In this document: positions 50,436 to 59,154 of the stretch, in pieces
Numbering within the stretch: the stretch's first letter is position 1
Layout of the letters: each line of letters begins with the position of its first letter
Origin: Candidatus Kaistia colombiensis
GTDB taxonomy: Bacteria > Pseudomonadota > Alphaproteobacteria > Rhizobiales > Kaistiaceae
Direction of reading: 5' to 3'
DNA length: 64,000 nucleotides
Assembly: GCA_029203105.1 (NCBI GenBank)
Contig: CP119318.1
Coordinates: 2,928,501 to 2,992,500 of the forward strand
Translations under genes and position numbers: made by a program
The notes under the pieces: generated by a model
What the model was told of the DNA's origin: nothing
Database searches by the model: none
Seen by the model: the letters and a program-made list of their open reading frames with translations, nothing else

Positions 50436-51095
50436 TCAGCTTTCCGTGAACGGGACCATGCCGGCTAGTCGCTCGAAGGCGGTGGGATGCCTGGCGCCGC
50501 GTTCCAACTGCGCGTGGATCCGGGCGGCGCACTCGGCGGGGTTGAGCCGCGACGTGTCGACTTCGAGATCGTAGAGGCCGGGGACATGCACCGCGTGCTG
50601 CCAGCGCAGGACGGGGGCGGGGATCGGTTCTTCGGCGGTGCTGACCGCGTAACGGCCCTCGCGTCCCGCATGGCCGACGTTGCGCCGCTCCATGATCGTC
50701 TCGATCGGGCAATGCACGCCGACGAACAGCACGGGCAGACCGGCCAGACGGCGGGCGCAATCCGGCAGGATATGCAACGGCGTTGAATAATCGTCGTGGT
50801 GGGCGACATCGACGACGACGTCGAAGCCGAGCCGGCTATGGGCCGCGATCGACTCGTAGAGGGCTGCGTAGAAGCGCGGCACAAGCGGCTCGAGATCCGG
50901 CCGCTCGCCGCCGGGACGCAATCCCAGCCCGGGGCGATACGGCGCCGGCGTGACGGCCTCGATGTAGGCGTCGACGCCGAGATTCATCCAGGGACCGTCA
51001 AAGCCCTGCTGGATCGCCGCCGCGATGCTGGATTTTCCGGATCGCGGCGCGCCGTTCAGGATGACGATCTGGCCTGGTTTCACTGTTTCCAGCAC
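50436..51095 (-). CDS. P-loop kinase, chloramphenicol phosphotransferase-like
   Basis: A 219-residue P-loop protein with Walker A 'ILNGAPRSGKSSIAAAIQQ' and 'PWMNLGVDAYIEAVTP', 'VVVDVAHHDDYS' and 'VLFVGVHCPIETIMERRNVG'. The layout is that of the CPT family, named after a Streptomyces chloramphenicol 3-O-phosphotransferase. Actual substrate in rhizobia is unknown; resistance is not implied. The start is GTG with GAGGAGG at 7 bases. It follows the PfkB gene by 24 bases on the same strand. Confidence 0.82.
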   Translation of the reverse strand: MLETVKPGQIVILNGAPRSGKSSIAAAIQQGFDGPWMNLGVDAYIEAVTPAPYRPGLGLRPGGERPDLEPLVPRFYAALYESIAAHSRLGFDVVVDVAHHDDYSTPLHILPDCARRLAGLPVLFVGVHCPIETIMERRNVGHAGREGRYAVSTAEEPIPAPVLRWQHAVHVPGLYDLEVDTSRLNPAECAARIHAQLERGARHPTAFERLAGMVPFTES

Positions 51096-51119
51096 GAGAC
51101 GCCTCCTCGCGCGGAATGC

Positions 51120-52055
51120 CTACGCGTCGACCCCGACCAGTTCGCTGCGCCAGGGCGGGTTGGCGCCGGCCCGCGAGCAGGTGATCGCCGCGACGCGGTT
51201 GGCGAAGTCGAGCGCGTCCTTCAGGGCCGCCGGGTCGATGTTGCGCACGCCGTCGATGGTCAGGTGGCCCTTCTCCGACAGCCGCGCCAGCAGGCCGCCG
51301 GTGAAGCTGTCGCCGGCGCCGACCGTATCGGCGATGGTGACGGGAATGACGGGGCTGAACACCGAGCCGGAAGGCGTGTAGGCGGTGACACCATTGCCGC
51401 CGCGCGTCACGACGACGAGGCCGGCGCCGGCGGCGAGCCAGCCGGCCGCGATCGTTTCCGCCTCGATGCCGGGATGCAGCCATTCGAGGTCGGCGCCGGA
51501 GATCTTCACGATGTCGGCGCCATGCGCGAATTGCTCGACGCGGGCGCAGTAGGCGTCCCGGTCATGGATCAGCGTCGGGCGGACGTTGGGGTCGTAGCAG
51601 AGGACGCGCTTGCCTCGGTTGGCGTCCATGACGGCAGCGAGCCGGCTGACGCTGGGCTCGGGGATCAGCGAGATCGAACCGAAATGGATCGCCTCGACTT
51701 CGTCGCCGATCGGCTCATGCGCGGCCGGATCGTGCAGGCGGCCAGCGGAGTTCTCGTCGAAGAAGGCGTATTGCGGCTCGTCATGCAGCAGGCTGACGAA
51801 GGCGAGCGTGGTCGGACGCGCCGACAGCCCGGTATATTTCAGGCTGACCTGGCTGCGCTTCAGTTCCTCGACCAGCATCTCGCCGAAGAAGTCGGTCGAG
51901 ATGCCGCCCAGAAATCCGGTCGGGATGCCGAGGCGCCCGGTCGTCAGCGCGACATTGTACGGCGAGCCGCCAACTTTCGGCTGATAGGAATCGTTTCCGC
52001 CGGCATCCTTGACCGGCAAGAAGTCGATCAGTGCCTCGCCGCAACTCACGATCAT
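51120..52055 (-). CDS. PfkB-family carbohydrate kinase, fructokinase-like
   Basis: A 311-residue ribokinase-fold kinase starting 'MIVSCGEALIDFLPVKDAGG', with 'VGGSPYNVALTTGRLGIPTG' as the first PfkB signature and 'IADTVGAGDSFTGGLLARL' as the second, including the catalytic Asp. This pattern resembles fructokinases. Possible substrates are fructose or another ketohexose. The P-loop kinase gene lies 24 bases after its stop. No sugar transporter is nearby. Confidence 0.9.
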   Translation of the reverse strand: MIVSCGEALIDFLPVKDAGGNDSYQPKVGGSPYNVALTTGRLGIPTGFLGGISTDFFGEMLVEELKRSQVSLKYTGLSARPTTLAFVSLLHDEPQYAFFDENSAGRLHDPAAHEPIGDEVEAIHFGSISLIPEPSVSRLAAVMDANRGKRVLCYDPNVRPTLIHDRDAYCARVEQFAHGADIVKISGADLEWLHPGIEAETIAAGWLAAGAGLVVVTRGGNGVTAYTPSGSVFSPVIPVTIADTVGAGDSFTGGLLARLSEKGHLTIDGVRNIDPAALKDALDFANRVAAITCSRAGANPPWRSELVGVDA

Positions 52056-52276
52056 GTCGGTCGTCCTCCCGATGGCCTCTACCGCCCATGCCCATTAGCG
52101 GAAGCGCGGCGCGCCGCCAAGCGGGTTGGGCCAACTGCATCTGTCCGACTGTCGGAGCCGGAGAGGCTGCGATCCGATGTCCGCGTGTTTCGCATCCGGC
52201 TTTGCCCTATAACCGCCTTGCGACGGTGGCATCCGCCGGGTCGCCGAACCTTTGTGCCGGGAACGACCGAGAAGCC

Positions 52277-53014
52277 ATGCCGTCCGACGTTACGCTCTGG
52301 GGTGCCCTGATCGCGGGGCTGCTGTCCTTTATTTCGCCCTGCGTGCTGCCGCTGGTACCGCCTTATCTTTGCTACGTCACTGGGCTCAGCCTTGACGAGG
52401 TGGCGGGAACCAAGGCCGACGGCCGCATCCGTCGCATGGTGCTGCGCTCGTCGCTCGCCTTCGTGCTCGGCTTCACCACGGTCTTCGTCCTGCTCGGAGC
52501 GACCGCTTCGGTGCTCGGCCGGATGGTGGCGCGGCAGCAGGAAATCCTGTCGGTCGTCGCCGGCCTCGTGATCATCGTCATGGGCCTGCATTTTCTCGGC
52601 GTCTTCCGAATCGGCTTCCTGCAGCGCGAGGCGCGCGTGCAGGTCGCCAACCAGCCGGGCGGCCTTGTCGGCGCCTATGTGCTCGGTCTCGCCTTCGCCT
52701 TCGGCTGGACGCCCTGCATCGGGCCGGTGCTCGCGGCCATCCTCGCCGTCGCCGGCTCGCAGGATACGGTCGGCCGGGGCGCCGGGCTGCTGGCGATTTA
52801 TTCGCTCGGCCTCGGCATTCCCTTCATGATTGCCGCGGGCTTTGCCGAGCGCTTCATCGGCGGCCTGCGCCGCTTCCGCCGCTATATGCCGATGGTCGAG
52901 AAGGCGATGGGCGTCTTCCTGATCCTTGCCGGCGTGCTGTTCCTGACCGGCCAGATGACGGCGATGTCTTTCTGGCTGCTCGAGACCTTCCCGGCCTTGT
53001 CGAGGATCGGCTGA
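52277..53014 (+). CDS. ccdA: Cytochrome c biogenesis protein CcdA
   Basis: A 245-residue membrane protein with six hydrophobic segments. It has the two Cys-Pro reaction sites, 'SFISPCVLPLVPPYLCYVTG' near residue 17 and 'FGWTPCIGPVLAAILA' near residue 150. It carries reducing power from cytoplasmic thioredoxin to the periplasm for cytochrome c maturation. The start at 52277 is chosen because the frame upstream (to 52031) has no homology. Confidence 0.93.
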   Translation: MPSDVTLWGALIAGLLSFISPCVLPLVPPYLCYVTGLSLDEVAGTKADGRIRRMVLRSSLAFVLGFTTVFVLLGATASVLGRMVARQQEILSVVAGLVIIVMGLHFLGVFRIGFLQREARVQVANQPGGLVGAYVLGLAFAFGWTPCIGPVLAAILAVAGSQDTVGRGAGLLAIYSLGLGIPFMIAAGFAERFIGGLRRFRRYMPMVEKAMGVFLILAGVLFLTGQMTAMSFWLLETFPALSRIG

Positions 53015-53135
53015 AACCGTCATCGGATCGGCGGGCTCTCCGTCGATCGTCACCATCCAACAAATGCAGCAATAGCTATTTAGGCTTTTCGCTTCATAGC
53101 TACGCTCCAAAGCCTGTCGTTCTCTCGGAGGAAAC

Positions 53136-54458
53136 ATGCCGGATCGCTCTTCGCTCGCCATTGTGCTCGCCGCAGGCGAGGGCACGCGCATGCGATCGGC
53201 CTTGCCCAAGGTGATGCACCCGGTCGCCGGCCTGCCGATGATCGGCCATGTGCTGAAGGCGGCGACCGGCGCGGGGATCGACCGCTTCGCCGTCGTGGTC
53301 GGCAGCGGCGCCGGCGCCGTGCGCGACTTCGCGGCGAAGACGGCGCCTTCCGCGGTCATCGTCGAGCAGGTCGAGCGGCTCGGCACCGCCCATGCGGTCC
53401 TGGCCGCGCGCGAGGCGCTCGAGAACGCGGCCGATGACGTGCTGGTGCTCTATGGTGACACGCCACTGGTCACCGCCGAGACGCTGGCATGGATGCGTGC
53501 CGAACTGGCCAAGGGCGCCAGCGTCGTCGTGCTCGGCTTCCGTCCGGACGTGCCGACCGGCTACGGCCGTCTGATCGAGCGCGACGGCCAGTTGCTGGCG
53601 ATCCGTGAGGAGCACGACGCGAGCGATGAGGAGCGCGCCATCGGCTTCTGCAACGCAGGCCTGATGGGCTTTCGCGGCGAGACGATCCTGGCGCTGCTGG
53701 ATGCGGTCGACGACAGCAATGCCAAGGGCGAGTTCTACCTGACCGATGCGGTCGAGATCGCCAACAAGCGCGGCCTGTCGGTGGTCGCCATCGAGGCGGA
53801 TGCGGCCGAGGTTGTCGGCGTCAACAACCGGGCCGAACTGGCCGCCGTCGAGCGGATCTGGCAGAATCGGGCGCGACAGGCGGCGCTGCTCGCCGGCGTC
53901 ACCATGATCGCGCCGGAGACGGTGTTCCTGGCGCACGACACGCAGCTTTCGCGCGACGTGCGATCGAGCCGAATGTCTTCTTCGGCCCCGGCGTCAGTCG
54001 TCACGAGGGCGTGGTCATCCATGCCTTTTCGCATCTGACCGGCGCGCATCTGAGCGCGGCGCCGAGATCGGCCCGTTCGCCCGGCTCCGTCCGGGCGCGC
54101 AGCTCGGGCCAAAGAGCAAGGTCGGCAATTTCGTCGAGGTGAAGAACGCCGAGATCGGCGCCGGCGCCAAGATCAGCCATCTGACCTATATCGGCGACGC
54201 CAAGGTCGGCGCCGAGGCAAATGTCGGCGCGGGCACGTCACCGGCAATTATGACGGCTACGACAAGGCGCTGACCGTGATCGGCGAGGGCGCCTTCATCG
54301 GCTCGAACAGTCGTGCTGGTCGCGCCGGTGACGATCGGCGACGGCGGCTATGTCGCTCGGGCAGCGTGATCACCGAGGACGTCGCGCCGGATGCGCTGGC
54401 GATCGCGCGCGGACGGCAGGTCGAGAAGCCCGGCTGGGCAGCGCGCTTCCGCGACTGA
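53136..54458 (+). pseudogene. glmU: GlmU (UDP-GlcNAc synthesis), frameshifted in its C-terminal part
   Basis: A bifunctional GlcN-1-P acetyltransferase/GlcNAc-1-P uridylyltransferase of about 445 residues. The uridylyltransferase part is intact to residue 275: 'IVLAAGEGTRMRSALPKVMH', 'VLYGDTPLVTAETLAWMRAE' and 'EFYLTDAVEIANKRGLSVVA'. Indels begin near 53960. After them come hexapeptide repeats of the acetyltransferase, 'SKVGNFVEVKNAEIGAGAKI' and 'LTYIGDAKVGAEANVGAG', and the end 'IARGRQVEKPGWAARFRD'. At least five shifts, mostly lost bases. The gene is essential for cell wall and LPS, so sequence error is likely. Confidence 0.88.
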
Positions 54459-54607
54459 AGGCCAGGACAAGCGGTCCGCGTCTAAGCCGCTTCGGTGAAG
54501 GTGCGAAACAGGAAGTGATTTCCGTCACTTGGCTCAAAGCTAAGACATCAACGGATTTGCTTGGACTAGGACCGCCTCCGATGGCATTGCGAACGGGGAA
54601 CCTCACT

Positions 54608-56432
54608 ATGTGCGGAATTATCGGTATTCTGGGCCGGACGCCCGTCGCGCCACTGCTGGTCGATGCGCTGAAGCGGCTCGAATATCGCGGCTATGATTCC
54701 GCCGGCATCGCGACGCTGGAAGCGGGCCGGCTCGACCGGCTGCGCGCCGAGGGCAAGCTGCGCAATCTCGACCTGAAGCTCGCCGGTTCGCCGCGCTTCG
54801 GCCTTGTCCGGCATCGGCCACACCCGCTGGGCGACGCATGGCGCGCCGACGGAGCGCAATGCCCACCCGCACGCGACCGGAACGCCTCGCCGTCGTCCAC
54901 AACGGCATCATCGAGAATTTCCGCGAGCTGCGGCTGGAGATGGAGGCGGCGGCCGCGCCTTCTCGTCGGACACCGATACCGAGGTCGATCGCCCATCTGG
55001 TGACGGTCAATCTCGCCGCCGGCATGTCGCCGAAGGAAGCCGTGCAGGCGGTCTCGGCCGCCTGACCGGCGCGTTCTCGCTCGCCTTCCTGTTCGAGGGC
55101 GAGGAAGACCTGCTGATCGGCGCCCGTCGTGGCAGCCCGCTGGCGGTCGGCTGGGGCGAAGGCGAGATGTTCCTCGGCTCCGACGCGATCGCGCTCGGCG
55201 CCGTTCACCGACGAATCACCTATCTGAACGATGGCGACTGGGTCGTGCTGACGCGCACGCAGCGCCGAGATCTATGACCAGGCCGGCAACCCGGTTCGCG
55301 CGCGCTGACGCAGCTGCAGGGCTACCGCCCATGTCGTCGACAAGGGCAACCACCGCCACTTCATGGTCAAGGAAGTCCATGAGCAGCCGGAGGTCGTCGG
55401 CCATACGCTGGCGCATTATCTCGATCTGGTGAAGGGCAGTCGCCAAGCCGCCGGCCGGCATCGACTTCGCCGCCATCGACCGGCTGTCGATCACCGCCTG
55501 CGGCACGGCCTTCTATGCCGGCTTCGTCGCGAAATACTGGTTCGAGCGCTACGCCCGTCTGCCGGTCGACATCGATATCGCCTCCGAGTTCCGCTATCGC
55601 GAGCAGCCGCTGTCGAAGGACGGCCTCTCGATCGTCATCTCGCAATCGGGCGAGACGGCCGACACGCTGGCGTCGCTGCGCTATGCCAAGGGCGAGGGCC
55701 AGAAGATCGCGGCCGTCGTCAATGTGCGCGAATCGACCATCGCCCGCGAGGCCGATTTCGTCCTACCGACGCTGGCCGGTCCGGAGATCGGCGTCGCCTC
55801 GACCAAGGCATTCACCGCCAGCTCTCCGTGCTCGCGGCGACCGCCGTGGCGGCCGGCAAGGCGCGCGGCGTGCTCAGCGGCGACGAGGAGCAGGCGCTCG
55901 TGCGCGCGCTCAGCGAGGTGCCGCGCCTGATGCATGAGGCGCTGAAGCTCGACACCCAGATCGAGGCGCTGGCGCGCGACCTCGCCAAGGTCAAGCACTG
56001 CCTCTATCTCGGCCGCGGCACCAGCTATCCGATCGCGCTCGAAGGCGCGCTGAAGCTGAAGGAAATCTCCTACATCCATGCCGAAGGCTATGCCGGCCGG
56101 CGAGCTGAAGCACGGCCCGATCGCGCTGATCGACGAGGACATGCCCGTCGTCGTCATCGCGCCGTTCGACCACATCTTCGAGAAGACCGTCTCGAACATG
56201 CAGGAAGTCGCGGCGCGCGGCGGCCGGATCATCCTGATCACCGACAAGAAGGGCGCCGAGGCGGCCGGCCATGGACACGATGGCGACGATCATCCTGCCG
56301 GAGATGCCCTCCAGCGTGACGGCGCTCGTCTACACCATTCCGGTGCAGCTGCTCGCCTACCATACGGCCGTCTTCATGGGCACCGACGTCGACCAGCCGC
56401 GCAATCTCGCCAAGTCGGTCACCGTCGAGTAG
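54608..56432 (+). pseudogene. glmS: GlmS (glucosamine-6-phosphate synthase), frameshifted in this sequence
   Basis: Glutamine-fructose-6-phosphate aminotransferase of about 608 residues, net length normal, broken by about a dozen indels. The N-terminal Cys2 glutaminase start is 'MCGIIGILGRTPVAPLLVDA'. Further pieces are 'ALKRLEYRGYDSAGIATLEA', 'HLVTVNLAAGMSPKEAVQAV', the SIS domains with 'IVISQSGETADTLASLRYAK', 'LYLGRGTSYPIALEGALKLK' and 'DQPRNLAKSVTVE' at the end. It makes glucosamine 6-phosphate and follows glmU by 149 bases. Essential in most bacteria; the breaks are probably errors. Confidence 0.88.
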
Positions 56433-56574
56433 CACTGGGACGCGGCATAGGCGGGCGGCGGCGCGGGAACGATTTTCCGGGCGAGGCCGTTGCCATGGAG
56501 TATCTTCTGGCCAACCGTATGCCAGCCGTCATAATGGCAGCTGGCAGGCATGATTCAGGCGCGCGGGCGGTGGA

Positions 56575-57309
56575 ATGAGCTTTCAGGACCCTCAACTCCC
56601 TCCGGTCGTCGAGACGGGCGGCAGTCGGCTGATCAAGCGGTTGCGGAACTACTTTCTGACTGGCCTCGTCATCGCCGCGCCGATTTCGATCACGATCTAT
56701 CTTACCTGGTCCCTGATCAAATGGATCGACGGCTGGGTGAAGCCGGTCATTCCGCTCGAATACAGCCCGGACGCCTATCTGCCGTTCTCCGTGCCCGGCT
56801 TCGGCGTGTTCGTCGCGGTGATCGCGTTGACGCTGCTCGGTTTCCTGACGGCGAACTTCGTCGGCCGCTCTTTGGTCCGGTTCGGCGAGCAATTGCTCAA
56901 CCACACGCCTCTGGTCCGCAATCTCTACAGCGCGCTGAAGCAATTGTTCGAGACGGTGCTGTCGGGCAAGGGCGGCAAGTCGTTCCAGAAGGCGGCGCTG
57001 TTCGAGTTCCCGCGCAAGGGCGTCTGGTCGATCGTCTTCATCGCGACGGAGACCAAGGGCGAGATCCGGCAGCGGATCAGCCAGGACGGCGAGGAATGGG
57101 TCACCGTCTTCCTGCCGCCGACGCCGGCCCCGACCGCCGGCTTCATGATGTTCGTGCGGCGCGCCGAACTGATCGAGCTCGACATGACGGTCGAGGAAGC
57201 GGCGAAGCTCGTTATTTCGGCCGGCCTCGTCGCCCCCGACTATGAACCCGCCGACCGTCTGCCGGTCGACCCGCCGGCTCCTGTCCTGACGCGACGCTCC
57301 GGCGGATAA
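56575..57309 (+). CDS. DUF502 membrane protein
   Basis: A 244-residue protein with two hydrophobic segments (about residues 27-52 and 70-95) and a cytoplasmic remainder. Family marks are 'RNYFLTGLVIAAPISITIYL', 'PLVRNLYSALKQLFETVL' and 'VTVFLPPTPAPTAGFMMFVR'. DUF502 proteins are widespread, of unknown biochemical role. The gene is downstream of glmS and is convergent with the CLC gene, whose stop is 4 bases away. Confidence 0.92.
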   Translation: MSFQDPQLPPVVETGGSRLIKRLRNYFLTGLVIAAPISITIYLTWSLIKWIDGWVKPVIPLEYSPDAYLPFSVPGFGVFVAVIALTLLGFLTANFVGRSLVRFGEQLLNHTPLVRNLYSALKQLFETVLSGKGGKSFQKAALFEFPRKGVWSIVFIATETKGEIRQRISQDGEEWVTVFLPPTPAPTAGFMMFVRRAELIELDMTVEEAAKLVISAGLVAPDYEPADRLPVDPPAPVLTRRSGG

Positions 57310-57313
57310 GGTA

Positions 57314-59080
57314 TCATCCTTCGCCGGCGAGGCTGCGACGGGCCTTGTCCAGCTCTTCGGCATAACGCCGGAACAGATGCGCCTCGGTCAGCAAGCCGAC
57401 GACATGCCGGCTCGACGCGTCGTCGACGACGACCAACTCCTCGCTTTCCGACTCGTCGAATACCTTGGCGGCCGTCTGGGCGCTCATGTTCGGAAACAGC
57501 AGCTTGTCGGGTTGCCGGCAGAAGGGCTGGATGGTCGCGTCCTCGGCATCCTCGGATGACGGCGTCGAGTGGATCTCGGCCACCAGGATGATGCCGGCAT
57601 AACGGCCATTTGTGTCGGTAACGACGACGCGCTGCGTCGAGCCGAGCGGGAACAGGCTACGGAAGGCATCGACCGGCATGGTCGCGAGCACGCTGCGCAC
57701 ATCGGTTCGCATCATCCGCCCGACGGTGAGGCCGCGCAGCCAGCCGACGTCGATGGCGCTGCGGATCGTTTCGCCGCGCAGGTGCAATCGCCAAGTCGAG
57801 AAGGAGTAGCCGAAGAACTCGCGTACCGTGATCGCGGAGAGGATCGAGGCAGCCAGCACGATGCCGGTGATGGCGAGGTCGCCGGTCGCCTCCAGCGCCA
57901 GGAAGGTCATGGTGAGCGGGCCGCCGACGATCCCGACGCCGAGCGCGCTCATGCCGACGATGGCCGCGGCCACCGGGTCGACACCGGCGGAAGGAGCCAG
58001 CCAGGTGACGAGAATGGCGAACAGCTTGCCGACGATGACGCCGAGAAACAGCGACGCAAAGAACATGCCGCCGCGAAAGCCGGAGCCGAGCGAGATCGAG
58101 ACGCCGGCGATCTTGAGCACCATCACGGTCAGCAGCAAGCCGACCGGGACGACCTCGGTCAGGTTCAGATGCAGCGCGCCATGGCCGGCGGCCAGCACTT
58201 GCGGACTGTAGAGGGCGAGGGCGCCGATGATGGCGCCGCCGACCGCCGGGCGGATGGCGCGCGGCAGCCGGCTCTTCTGGAACGCCACCTCGATCAAAGT
58301 CACCAGCCGCATGATGCCGATGGCGGCCAAGCCGGCGACGACGCCGAGAACGAGATAGGGCGGATAGTCCGCTGCATGCAGCGTCAGCGCGTTCGGCACT
58401 TCGATTGTATAGGCCGCCGCGCCAAGCCCCTGGGCGACCAGAAAGCCGGCGATCGACGCCGTCATCACCGGCGCGATGTTCGCCACCGTATAGACCCCGA
58501 TGATCAGCTCGAAGCCGTAGAAGGCGCCGGTCAGGGGGGCGCTGAACGCGGCGGCGATGGCCCCGGCGGCGCCGCAGCCGACGACGGTGCGCAGGTCGGT
58601 GCGGCGCAGATGCAGCCGCTGGCCGATGCGCGAGGCCATGGCGCTCCCGACCTGGGTATAACCGGCCTCGAGGCCGACCGACGCGCCGGAACCGTTGGAA
58701 ATGATGGCCTCGACCGCGACGCGCAAGCTGTCGCGCAGCGACATCCGCCCGCCATGCAGCGCATTGGCCTCGATCGGGTCGACGATCTGGCGGGCGCGCC
58801 GGAAGAACAGGAGATAGAGCGCGCCGAGCAGCAACCCGCCTCCCGCCGTCGCGGCGGCGCGCCACGGCGGCGAGATCGTCGCCGTAGCGCTCAGGAAATC
58901 GTCCGGCTGGATGGCGAACAGCAGCACATGCAGCCATTGCGCCAGCCGGCTCATTACCGTCACGGCGACGCCGGCGAGGCTGCCGATGACCGCCGCCACG
59001 ATCAGCAGGGATGGTTCCTGCGTGCGGATCAGGGCGCGGGCGCGGCTGGCGGCGCGGTCGAGGAGAGCGGAGAGTCCCAT
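57314..59080 (-). CDS. CLC-family chloride channel/antiporter with CBS domains
   Basis: A 588-residue protein. The CLC core (about residues 20-425) has 'ISNGSGASVGLEAGYTQVGS', where the gating/proton Glu is kept (GLEAG in place of GREGP), then 'GCGAAGAIAAAFSAPLTGAF' and 'GSGFRGGMFFASLFLGVIVG'. Two CBS domains follow (about 455-515 and 530-585), possibly binding adenine nucleotides. The selectivity segment GSGAS differs from GSGIP, as in several bacterial CLCs. The ATG at 59080 is chosen; recG ends 75 bases upstream. Confidence 0.92.
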   Translation of the reverse strand: MGLSALLDRAASRARALIRTQEPSLLIVAAVIGSLAGVAVTVMSRLAQWLHVLLFAIQPDDFLSATATISPPWRAAATAGGGLLLGALYLLFFRRARQIVDPIEANALHGGRMSLRDSLRVAVEAIISNGSGASVGLEAGYTQVGSAMASRIGQRLHLRRTDLRTVVGCGAAGAIAAAFSAPLTGAFYGFELIIGVYTVANIAPVMTASIAGFLVAQGLGAAAYTIEVPNALTLHAADYPPYLVLGVVAGLAAIGIMRLVTLIEVAFQKSRLPRAIRPAVGGAIIGALALYSPQVLAAGHGALHLNLTEVVPVGLLLTVMVLKIAGVSISLGSGFRGGMFFASLFLGVIVGKLFAILVTWLAPSAGVDPVAAAIVGMSALGVGIVGGPLTMTFLALEATGDLAITGIVLAASILSAITVREFFGYSFSTWRLHLRGETIRSAIDVGWLRGLTVGRMMRTDVRSVLATMPVDAFRSLFPLGSTQRVVVTDTNGRYAGIILVAEIHSTPSSEDAEDATIQPFCRQPDKLLFPNMSAQTAAKVFDESESEELVVVDDASSRHVVGLLTEAHLFRRYAEELDKARRSLAGEG

Positions 59081-59154
59081 TCCGTCGAAATGCCTTGGCG
59101 ATTCTGATCGTTGATTACGCGCTCTTGTCGATAAAAGCGCGGCGCAAATTGGCC

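Noticed and set aside
50436..51095. A chloramphenicol resistance gene
   Set aside because: The protein belongs to a broad CPT-like P-loop family; nothing in the sequence or context shows an antibiotic substrate.
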